DNA of 64,000 nt from NCBI GenBank assembly GCA_010015805.1, contig ML978147.1, forward strand, positions 78,283 to 142,282. The letters are read 5' to 3'. A program made the translations under genes and the position numbers. This stretch comes from Rhizodiscina lignyota. Its lineage: Eukaryota > Ascomycota > Dothideomycetes > Aulographales > Rhizodiscinaceae. Shown piece after piece: positions 35,381 through 46,023 of the stretch (position 1 is its first letter; every line of letters begins with the position of its first letter). The notes under the pieces are model-generated. The model worked only from the letters and a program-made list of their open reading frames with translations. It was not told the origin of the DNA and did not search any database.

Positions 35381-37219
35381 TCACTGCTCCGTCGTCGAAA
35401 CGGGCTGCGAGCCCTTCGGCACCTGTACAATCTTCGTGATGGACGTGCCGTCGTCTAATACCTCTACAGCTTCCTCAAGCTGGTAGCCTTTCCAGCGGGG
35501 TATCAAAACTGTCACAATATACCAATAAAGAATGCCAAATAGAATGCTACGTTCGCGTTAGCTCTTAATGCAAGTTGTGCAAGTCAATAGGGAAACTCAC
35601 ATTGAGGTCCCAACGATAGCGTAGCTCACTTGTCCGAGATGCTCTATTAAACCAACTCCCTTCCTCGGTACAAATGGCGCAACTAATAACGCAATTGAAA
35701 GCGCAATTCGCAGCCAGAGCGCCGGGAGAAACGCCTTGTATGGCCTGTGCAAATCTGGCCGCTTGAATCGAAGCCAGATGAGTCCCAGTGTACTGGCAAG
35801 TCCGAAATACTGTGCCGGATAGCCCTCCACGTCCAGAATGAAGGAGTATATGTTCTCAGCCGGAATGCATATGACGAGGAATGACGGGATGTAGTGCGTT
35901 ATGAGTGCACCCATTGGTGCATGGAAGGGCTTCGAGGAGGATATGACGCGGGAGAAAGGGAGGAAGCCCTGGCGAGCAATTTCTTGGATTACTCGCGCCT
36001 GTCAAGTGTCAGTGGGTTGTTCCTTGTTTGAAAAATAGGTGATTCGACTTACGTGGCTAAATGAGACCACCATGACATTTCCAGCCGCGGAAATTGCTAC
36101 CGCTAGTGGAAGCATCACCTTTCCCACCTGAGCACCGAATACTCGCTCAAAGAATAGTGCCGCTATAAGCTCGCCCGAGTCCTTGATGTCTTCAATGGGA
36201 ACGACTAGGAAGTACGCAATATTGATAAAAAGGTAGAGAATACACGCCGTGAGTAGAGCGGTAGAGGCCGCAGATTTAAGTGTCTTGACTGGATTTTTGA
36301 CCTCATTCAGAACGTTGTTGACGTTTTGGAGGCCGGCATAGGAGTAGAACACCTTGAACAATGCAGTTGAGATAATGCCCCAGTTCCATACGGAGCCTTC
36401 CCAAAGAAAGTCGCGGTTGATCTTTATGGGATGAGATGTCATGCTGGCCTCGTTGGTAGCTTCGTTGGGACGGAAAAGCACTACGAACAAGCTTGTGAAG
36501 ATCATGAAAATCACTAGAGCAATCTTGATCCATCCCAGGACGTTCTGTATGAAAATCCCCGTCTTCAGGAAACAGCTGTGAACGATTATGATGGCCGTGA
36601 GCAACCCGAGGGCTAGAAGTTTCTGTTCGAATTTTGAGGCGTCCCGATCCAGAGCGAAGAAGACGTATTCACCGAAAACGATGCAGTTAGACGCTGTAAA
36701 TCCGAGCAGGACCGACTGGACTCCGATGAGGACGGTGGCCAAGAATCGTGGGTGTCGATATGTGAACTCGAGGTACACCTTGTCACCTTCATTCCGTCAG
36801 CCCAGCTTAGGCGAACAAGTTCGATCAGACTTGCCTCCTGATCTCGGCAGCATAGTGCCATACTCGAGGGACACTGCCAGCCCGATCCAAGATAATAGAG
36901 CTCCGACTATCCATAATATCAGAGTTATGCCTACACTCCCGACAGATCGCACGATCGCGCCAGGCGTCGCAAAGATACCGCTGCCGATTACTCGGGATAT
37001 GATGAGGATGTACGCGCTGCTCCAGCCCAGGTTGCGGCCTAGCACCGCAGTTTCGGGTAGGACGTCATTCTCCACCGATCGATCGAGCTGGACGTTATTT
37101 GGCGGGTTTTCCTCGTCGTCTTTTAATATCGTGCTGTAGCTGGAGCTGCTGCCGTTGGGAGAACGGGCTCGCTCGAGAAGCGGTTCTTGATCAGGGGTTC
37201 GAGGTGGTGAAGACGCCAT
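35381..37219 (-). CDS. Amino-acid permease, methionine-permease (Mup1) type
   Basis: Four exons (37219-36835, 36786-36053, 35998-35601, 35546-35381) give 560 residues. This is a plasma-membrane APC-superfamily transporter with about twelve membrane segments. The first has the signature SRVIGSGIFATPGAIVRSVG, then LILWIVGALLSWIGLAVSLEYG and PRSGGDKVYLEFTYRHPRFL. The mid-region VFYSYAGLQNVNNVLNEVKN and the later SFSHARVIQEIARQGFLPFS are typical of fungal high-affinity methionine permeases and LAT-like carriers. The N-terminal 60 residues are cytosolic, with polar and acidic residues suitable for ubiquitin-dependent turnover. The first intron (36787-36834, 48 bp) appears to use a GC donor (G|GCAAGT). 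No GT donor nearby restores the conserved PRSGGDKVYLE segment. Substrate specificity is inferred from the family. Confidence 0.92.
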
Positions 37220-38314
37220 TCGTACAGTTTCTACGGAGACACTACGAGAAGATGCAGGCGGTGAAAGGGGCTGGAGCGCGTACGAGTACGCGTCCTCTAC
37301 AGACGTTATGACAGCTCATGAAAAGCAAAGCACAGAAGGAACAGGAGGTTCATGAGATGTCATGAAGAGTCATATAGGAAAGGTAGAGCCTAACCAGTGG
37401 ACGGTTGCCCATCACAAGGCATAGTGATGTTCAGGCAGATGATATATCATCTCACGGGCACTCTGAAACATGCTTCTGTGGCTGTCTTATCAACGCGTTC
37501 GCACCTCATCTTGCGGAATATGGCGCAGGATTGCGTGACTGAGGTCCCTGCTTGGAATGGAATGTTAGCGAGCGCCCTCGAGACCGACACGTATTAGATC
37601 ATTAGACCAACCGACGTCAGCAAGTGGCTGTTCCTCTACAAGAGCTTATCGTGGGGGGCAGCGAGCTGGACACATCATGCAGGTACTCCTCAGAGTCCAC
37701 GACGAGTATCTTGGTCCGTTTGTTTGTCATCTCATCGAGCTCCCGTCGCTATGTATTGTGGGGGACCTGCGAAGGAGCTCCATGCGTTACAAAATAGCTG
37801 ACCGCGACGAAGGCCAAAGGGGTTTGGTACAACCAAGTTTTACTCTCCCACGCAAGCGAGAGCATCGATGAAAGCTCAAAGTAATGTTGTTTCGGCAGCA
37901 CCTGCTGACGTTGCACAGCGTTTAAGAAGACACAGCGCATCTCGATGGAAGAAACGACGCGACTTGGAAATTCGACATGTTGCAGAGACGGTGCGACTTT
38001 TTTGTGACACCATCACAGCAACTGTGCCTCGGCGATGGAGCCGTCTAATGGTAGAAGAGGCATTAACAGCTACCCCAAGCTTGAGAACTAAGTTACAAAC
38101 AATGCAGGTGGCTTGCATCCTCAACAAGTCGAGCTCGCTTTCCTTTGCATTCATTTGACGTTGCTGCCTATCAAAGCATAAGTTGTTGCTCTCGTACGAT
38201 CTCGTACGATACCACTCATTGAAGCAATTGGATTTCCCACGACTTCCATTATTGTTTGAGCGCTGCATTTTCACTTCCGATTACATACAGAACAAGAGAC
38301 GAAAGGAGCAACAA
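37220..38314. other. Divergent promoter region between permease and DUF2231-like gene
   Basis: This 1.1-kb interval lies between two divergently transcribed membrane-protein genes. Only short frames occur, and I see no RNA gene or repeat. Confidence 0.45.
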
Positions 38315-38933
38315 ATGGCTGGCGAAAGGCAAGAAAACACCAGTGTATCCCAAACGGCACATCCAGTAACGAGGCTAACTTCCTCTTCATAGTCACCCCC
38401 TCCATCCTGCGACAGTACACTTTCCAATCACCCTATTGTTCCTTTCCTACGCCCTCGATATCACCCAGCAGTTCCCTTTCCTGACCACTTTCCCCATCGT
38501 TGGGCCCTTTTTACGCGATATCAATCCTCCGAAGACATCATACTACCTCCTGTCCGTTGGCCTCCTTTCTGCCATCCCGGCCACTCTGACTGGCGGAATG
38601 GAGCTCTTCTACATGATGCAGCGCCAGGATCTCTTCAACAAGTTGTCAAAGAGCAACGACAAGCTGGGCGTGCTCAAGAACATGAACTACAGACTGTATA
38701 TGGCTCTTATCCATGCGGCGGTGAATGATTTCTGCATAATGGGCAGCGCGTACAGCTTGTGGACGAGGAGGAGTACGAAGGGTTATGAACCCGACGTAGG
38801 ACTTGTAATCATGAGTGCACTCTTTGGGTTCTTCATGATGGGCGCTGCCAGCTTGGGAGGACAGTTGGTCTTTGATCATGGTGTTGGGGTTGTTGCGATG
38901 AATAGGAGGAATCGGGATGAGAAGGAGAAGTAA
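38315..38933 (+). CDS. DUF2231-like integral membrane protein
   Basis: Exons 38315-38328 and 38393-38933 give 184 residues. The conserved start of the family, HPLHPATVHFPITLLFLSYALD, is recovered only when a 64-bp intron with a GC donor (AG|GCAAGA), a CTAAC branch site and a TAG acceptor is removed. The first exon then encodes MAGE and part of a Ser codon. Four hydrophobic membrane segments follow: ITLLFLSYALDITQQF, YYLLSVGLLSAIPATLTGG, MALIHAAVNDFCIMGSAY, and VGLVIMSALFGFFMMGAASLGG. The DHGVGV motif near the end is typical. The family is found in bacteria and fungi and its role is unknown; a haem or redox-linked role has been suggested for relatives, but nothing here tests that. Confidence 0.82.
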
Positions 38934-41072
38934 GAGAACCAAGACGGTCTGAATGGGATTGGATCTCAGTTCATTGGGCCAATTATGTTGAAATATACGG
39001 TTATGTCCGGGACAGAACGAGGCTCTATCACTATGCATGGCTAGTTAGTAGTCAGTCGTGCCCAGTGGTGCGACGTAGATTATTATATGGCTGCCTGTGC
39101 CTGCTTACCGTCTGCTATTTTCTCTCTTCTGCCTTCTCTCCTTTGAATTCATTTTCCGTCGTTCTCACATTCTTCTTGCGTGAGCTCTTGTCCACATATT
39201 GCGTATTTCGTTCCCTAGTCCAATGGTTCCTTCGCAACTAAGCTCAAACTTACATTCGAGGATTATACCTCAGGGATAGAGCGCGAGGAATTATTTCAGC
39301 TTACGCAAAATCTCTGCGAGACAGATCCAACTTATTTCAAGATATGTCGGCTGACAGGAGAGAAGACTATATACGAAATCTTCACCTGTATACTGCATTA
39401 GTACCCGACTACTTCCACTGCCGAGTCCAAGGATTACTGATAAGACCAATTCTCATTTTATTTGCCTCATCGAAAACTATTACCCTTCGGCGACCTCGAA
39501 GGCGACTACATCGACATGTTTTCAAAGACGTCTTAAATCTAGTCAGTCGGTAAGAGATAAATCAGAGGGTGAAAGATATCCAGCACATAAGGACCCGAAA
39601 GACCACAAGATGTGGGTCGTCCATGTCATTACCAGATACGGCATCTGCATGCTTGGCATCCTCTCCTGGCCTCCGAACCAATACGGCAGAGACCTGCGAA
39701 GAAAGTACGACATACACGGAGGACCTTCATCAAGGAGGCCCTGCAGAAGCAGACCTGTTTTCGTGGCCACGAGCGAGGAACCGGAATATAGCACTATGCA
39801 AATCGCAAGTACATCATAGCAAAGACATCAGTGAACGTATCAGAGGCTCCCTTCGGTATATATGTTCCACCACTTCCCATAGAGCTTCCTTCCTCAGTCA
39901 ACGTCGTTCTACACTAGTGGCTGAGATGGGCGGAGCCAGACGTCAGCAGAGCGAGAAGTCGTCGTATTCGAAACTTTGGAGGTTGCTGATGATCATCACC
40001 ATCTCAACATCATAGCGATCGCCATGTTGTCAGATGTGATAAGGCCTAGATGTATCCTCTAGCTACGTTACGAAAGAAAGCGACTATTTCGTCTTGCAAC
40101 GATGGACAAGCCCGTGCTTGTGCCAGCCTGAAAGAGGAAGAGGTTAGTGCGATCAGCCATGGTGGGAATATGAGATCGAACGAACAGTTGCTCCTTCGGA
40201 AAATGAAAAGATACTTGGCACACATCGAAAAACCGAAAGAGGACAAAGATGGGAACATGAAGGGTGATTGAAGACAGCTGCAATCTTTCCAGTGGCGAAA
40301 GTCGCCAGATGAGAACACTCCTGCTGAAGACCAATCATCTTCTCAGATCCAGAAGTCTATCGGAGAGCAAGGGCAGTGTTTTCACACTAATTTGAATCCC
40401 AGCTCGTTAGCACTATGGAAGTGCCAGAGGGTATTAGCTAGCCGCCCTTCCGTGTATATAAACTATCACTTCCCACGGAGCACCCTTTCTCGACCTTTCC
40501 CTACGTCCATAACTGCATTCATCTACTTAAACGGACGCGCCGGTTCAAGGCCGGAGAGAGATCATCGCTGTAATCAAAGCCACAGGCGACACTGTTCACA
40601 GCACGGGAGCTATGCACTGCGTGTTCAGCATGCAGTTAACGAAACTGAATTTTACTCAAGTCGTTGCAAGGCGTATGAGCGAATCCTGCGCACAATTCAA
40701 CATATCCTCCACGCACAAGTCAGTCAAGACTCAACCTTGTACAAATGTGACAACAACACCCTTCAGTAACAGGATCAATCGAGAGAAGGTGAGGAATCAT
40801 TGATCATGATTGATGGTATTACAAAGGCGTACAAAAGAGCCATCATCTCGGGAGTCCGAGGTCATTATTTACAAGTAGGTAATTCCCACAAAAGGGAATC
40901 CGTCAGGGAGCGTCATCAGCGAACCAATTGCGTTCGCGGCCGAAATCCAGCCCAGCCCAGCCCCAGGCCATGTACAAGCAGCGCCAAATCCGAACCTGCA
41001 GAAAAACATAGCGCCAGTCATGCAATTACCATGCCCATTTCAGTCCTTTCTCAGTTCCATGCCAGGGTCTAA
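38934..41072. other. Intergenic region between convergent genes, no gene recognised
   Basis: These 2.1 kb contain only short frames on both strands. Two spots, near 39857 (tatatatg) and 40455 (tatataaa), have TATA-like boxes followed by similar cacttcccayrgagc text. They might be starts of short unrecognised transcripts, but I could not build a gene from either. Confidence 0.35.
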
Positions 41073-43435
41073 TCACTCATAGCTGAACCTTCTCCTGTAC
41101 CTCTCGCTGACAGGGCTCTCTTCTCCCACGACAGTTGCATCTCCACCACTGCTGAACGTCCCCGTCCCGGGAGCAATCGGACTCAGTGGGCTGAACAACA
41201 TTGTTCTCTCGCCGTCACTGCTTCCACCGGCAGGCCCACTAATCGGGCTGACCAGATTCAAATTATCCCGCTCAAACGGACTCAACTCGATGATATCGTT
41301 AGGATTGACCTGCCGTCTCGGCGGTCTCCCATTGCCGGCATTATTGCCATTCGACGCGACGTTCGTGTTGACAGTGAGATAGTCCCTCTCCTCCATCCCG
41401 GCCGCACTCCCAGGCGTTATCGGACTCGGTGCGTTCTCGCTCCTTGGTGTCCCTGCGGCGCCTGTCACGAACGGGAATGGCGGTGGACTGACCGGCGTGG
41501 TGGGCGTATTGGCCTGCGGGTCGGTGCCATTATATCTCGCTTCTCTCACTTGCATCGCTTCTTTTACACCTAATTGGCGGCCTCCGGCTTCCTGTCGGGC
41601 AGGCATATCACCCATCATCTCGAAGATCTCGCGCGGCTTGCTGTCTGCCTCGACTGGCGCGCTCGAGGAGCCCGGAGACGTAGGGATGCCAGATGAGCTA
41701 GTCAGCAGTGTGCTACCGGCCATGTCGCCATCGGACAGCGGACGCTTGTGCATGCTGCCAGTCTCGACTTTGAGAGGCTGTTGAGTCGCGTCGAGCTCGG
41801 CCTTCGGAATGACGTTGTTTTCGCGGGACGCACGGCGTGATGCTCTGTTCGACGGCTCCGCAGACGTAGGATCTGGCTCGGGGGTTTCGAGCTTCTCGTG
41901 GTCGTCTGAGTGGCCTTTAGCGGCCTTTCTTCTACGGCGGATGAAGAAGAAAAGGCCGATGACGAGGATTGCGACTGCAGCGCCAATGCCGACTGCGATG
42001 CCGACGATGGCGCCGGTACCCAAGCCAGAGGATCCACTGGAACCTCCGCTCGACGCAGACGACGAGCTTCCGCTTCCGTCGTCTCCAACAGTCTCGTTAG
42101 GGGAACGGACGGCAACGAGGTGTTCCGTCATGTCTTCGACCCAGGCGCATTGGCTGACGTTGAATGTCTCACGTTCCCAGTCGACAAAGAGGTAGGCTTC
42201 TTGTAGGAATGTACGTCCGAGCGTGTATTGGGTGTCGTTCGTGGCGCGGCGAAGAGGGAAGTAGTAGGATTGTGCAATGAGACCTTGGTACGGAGGTGTG
42301 GCTTGCATGTCAAATGCAGCGTATGGGAGGGTAATGTTTACCGTTGGGCCGCCGGAGAAACCTTGGCCAAGAGTGAATGTGACATTGGGATTGCTTTTAG
42401 TAAGAGAATTGTGCAGGTCCTGATTGACAAGGTATAGGTCGGTGTCGTTGTCGTAGGTGAGACCGAACGCCATTTCGAACGATTGGCAAGCTTCCAGCGG
42501 AAGCCAAATCTGTGGGACGGTGGAGTCGACATAGGCGTATATGGCACTGGGAAGGAGATCGTCATCGGACCAAGTGCTGTTGGCACCCGCAATCTTTTGA
42601 ATTGCGACGACGAGATCGCGTTCGTTGTTAGGAGCGAAATTAAAGGAGAGATCGTTTGGAATAAAGCGGGATGAGTCATAACCACCCAGCGTTAGACTTG
42701 CCAGGACCTCCGTGAAGCCTTATTCATGTTAGCACCGGAAATAGTAGGTGAAGAGAGAGACGTACGATATTGTGCGCCAGCCGTATAGCCGAATGTCAAG
42801 CTTGGGATCATCTTGTCCTGCTTCAGCGTGCTGATATAGCTCGGCGATGGCTCATTGAAGGATGTGAAATTCGTAGGTTTCGGATTGACGCCAAAATGCC
42901 CGAACCAAAAGTCTTCGGCTCCCAGTCCTCCTATTGTCATGTTCTTCAGCGTTGGTCCTCCTTGACCTTGGCCACCCAGCGTGACGACGTCGAAGCCATA
43001 ATCCGCATCACCTTCGTACCCAAGATTCAGTTCAGTCCATAGCAGAAATCGTCCTTCGGAGATCCACGTGCTCGACTCGTTGCTGTAGTATATACCTCCT
43101 CTTTCGTCGGGGCAATTGGAATCTGAGATGCCTTCACATCCTCTGGGCGCGATAACCCACGTCTGCTGGCTGGCCGTCGAAATCTGTAGCCTCACCGTCT
43201 GCGGTGGCGTGCCCACTTGCACTGTGAATGTGTTCCACGAGCCATCGATGCCCTCCCAATTCTGCGCGGGATCAAAGGATATTGGTGCAGAAATCGTGTC
43301 TCTCGTGTGGATGTCGACGTCTGAACAATACGCGAATCTCGCGACAGTCAAGAGAAGCGATGGGAGGAGGAAGTCGAGGTAGGAACCGCGCCTGCGGCGC
43401 CGCGTGCCATACATGGCCGCGAGGAATTGGGTCAC
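41073..43435 (-). CDS. Aspartic-protease-like membrane protein lacking the first catalytic motif
   Basis: Two exons (43435-42766 and 42718-41073; 47-bp intron) give 771 residues. An N-terminal hydrophobic segment (YLDFLLPSLLLTVARFAYC) is a signal peptide or anchor. A pepsin-type A1 domain follows: NTFTVQVGTPPQTVRLQIST, then WFGHFGVNPKPTNF, SLTLGGYDSSRF and YTLGRTFLQEAYLFVDWE. At the first active-site position the usual D-T-G-S reads S86-T-A-S, so the catalytic Asp is missing. The second site reads V-D-S-T-V-P, so the Asp is kept and the Gly is lost. After the domain come a Ser/Gly linker and a transmembrane helix (AIVGIAVGIGAAVAILVIGL). The tail is basic (FFFIRRRRK) and cytosolic, about 270 residues, Ser/Pro-rich. 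The architecture suggests a surface receptor or scaffold rather than an enzyme. The start could be at Met8. Confidence 0.9.
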
Positions 43436-46023
43436 GGTGTGAGGCTGCTGGAGGTGCTGAAGCTCATAGCGGTGTTGTTCGTCCCCAACTGTGGGTCTCC
43501 GCGAACTCGTTGCAAGTACAGGCGCAAGTACAGGTCACACACGACGCACAAGAGAATTGGAAATTAATCGCACTCAACGAAAGGACGCCGCAACTGGCAA
43601 GACGGGTAGCGGCAGAATGGCTGGAAGCGAAGGTGTGCGGTCCAGCGCGGAGAAGGCAGGGCGAGAGGAGGCATGGTGTGCACGGATTTCCCTTTCGCTC
43701 GCCGCCAACCCAACCTGTTTGGACTGCACGCGTTGCCGGCTGCGTGAGCCTGAACTGAACTGGCGCAACGGTCCTTTAGCGGCATACCCTTGTCCCGGTC
43801 TGTCTAGAGCTTAATGCAAAATGCACGAATCATTGGCTGAGACAGCGCAACGGCATGGGGACGGGTTGGGGCGATTCCAGGTGCGGAATGGCTGCCAATA
43901 CTCTTGAGTGGGCTCCAGATAAGCGGATAATTGATGAAGGACCGGTAGGACTGGGAGAGTTTGACATAATATTCTAGATTGAAATTGAGTTGTAATCCTC
44001 TGTAGATGAAATGTACGTGTGGTGCGTAAGAAGGTCACTGTCTGCTCTCGACTGTTGTGTAGAGATGATATAGCTGTTCCAGAGGGAGCGTAAGTGACAT
44101 CTGCACGGCTTCTGGATGTGGCGAAATCGAGCGCAGCGATAACCGAAAGGGACAAAGCTTAGGGTAGAGCCGCGAACTACGGTCGGCATGAACTGAGCTA
44201 TCTGCCTGCGTCCCTTCAGATTTCTAGAGCGACACTTTGTTCTCCGGTGTCTCACACGGCGGTTTGAACTCCTGAATTTCCCCGGCCGTAGACTTGTGGC
44301 ATGTTTCAAGGCTGGTGGTTACAACAGCATCGAATATGAAATCCTGGCATCAGGACCTCGTCAGCCCGTCAGCCCTGTCCCAATTGCGGAATGTGACAGG
44401 CTGTTGCTTCTCAGCTGCGCGTCATGGCAATATTGCGACTGCTGCCCCTCTGGCCAGGGCGATGGGTTCGGATGACACGGTGGCACAAATACTCTTGTGC
44501 GGCCATCGCATACTGAGACAGGAGAGGAGAGTGCCTGTTCCTGAAGATATTGCACGTACCTGTAATGCTGTGTGTGCCCGAGTACCTGTCGGCTTCGAGC
44601 GGTATCTCAAGTTACTCAACCCAAGAGCCGCTGCGTTGGATATGTACGTTGCTGTAGGCAAGGGATGTGCCTAAATGATGGTCTAAAGTTAAACGCACAT
44701 CCATTTGGCGAGCGCACGAGAGGAATCATGTGCGACTGCAAATCCAGGGACCCTGCATCGCGAGCGCAGCCCAAAGAGGTGAAGCACTGCTGCTTTTGCA
44801 GGAGGCCGATTACGTGTGATTCGTCCAGCGGCTGAGTAAACCTGACAGGATCCTTGGCCCGCAGCAAAAAGTTATTGGAAGTGAGAGTGCGATCCACAGC
44901 TGCGAATTGCGCGTAGTTGCCCACTGGGACGGCTGTGAAGAGGCACGTAATCGCCGTACTCTGCCAAAGGTAGAGGGCGCGCAGAGCGGAGTAGAGAGTG
45001 CCAGCTCCAGCTCAGACGACGCCTAGCGAGAAGAGCGGGGATGCCGAGCGTGCCTCTGCTTGCGCTGGTTCCGAGGCGGCCACGATGCAAAGGCAAGCGC
45101 ACAGAAGAATCAAGGCCAGCGACGTGCGCTTCAAGACCAATCGCCGCGCGCGAAGGAATGGCCTCGCTCCGACGCCTGCGACAGGCTGGAGCGAGCGAAA
45201 CACCGCTGCAATACCGCTCCCTTGCCGTCGTTTGGCTGGAGGCCCAGCAGGAGCGAGGAAGTGCGTCGGCCACGCAGCAAACAAGCTCGCACGTGCGGGA
45301 GGAGAGGCTGAAAGCGAGGGCATGTTGCATGATTCGATCGGGACCGCCACTGTGGGGAGCCTGAGCTGATTGATGTGCAGCGAATTCCGTGCTCTGGCTG
45401 CAGCAGATTCGCTGGCTGGACTCCGGCAGCGCGTCGCCTGTGCGCCGGAAGAGCAGTCTTCCTCTGCCTCTGCATGCCTTTGCGGGGGGTTGGGCGGCGT
45501 GTGGTGTTGAGCTGCGTCTGGACTGCGCCGCGGCCCCTGCGGCCAAGATATGGATATGGGCCGATGCTGGAAGCTGCATCCATGCACTCCGTCAACCCAA
45601 ATCGCGAAGTCCCATCAAGCCCCATGAAGCCCATGGAGTGCCGGGCCTGCTCGCGGCCAGCGGCCAGCCTCGTCAGTGGCACCAGAGTCGGCGGGACAAG
45701 GCCTCCACAGCCGTCCTCGCCTCCTCCATCCCTACCCACACCGGGCATGGGCACGGGCGTGCAAAATGTCTGTCACTCTTGTCGTCGGTAGACCTTGTCC
45801 TACTGCCATATTCCGATTCCACCTGAGAAATACCGCTCGTTTCTGTTTCTCTCGTGCCTCGTCTTCGGAACTGGCAAATTAATCGTAATGAATCCCGACT
45901 GCTCGCTGAATTGAAGAACATCACGCTATCGCCACTCGTTGCGTTGCATTCGCTCGTCGTCTCATGGAAGTCAACTCACCGTCGTTTCAACGGAGGTGAA
46001 CGTCCTGTGAAACGGACATCAGG
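43436..46023. other. Divergent promoter region of two cell-surface genes
   Basis: These 2.6 kb lie between the protease-like gene and the large repeat-protein gene, which point away from each other. The region holds many overlapping short frames, especially in the GC-rich part 45000-45780, none with a domain or exon chain. I see no RNA gene or transposon. Confidence 0.4.

Noticed and set aside
44872-45754. Long overlapping minus-strand frames (about 190-235 codons)
   Set aside because: Three overlapping frames on this strand are open at the same time because of GC-rich codon bias; none shows a domain, and plus-strand frames are also open.
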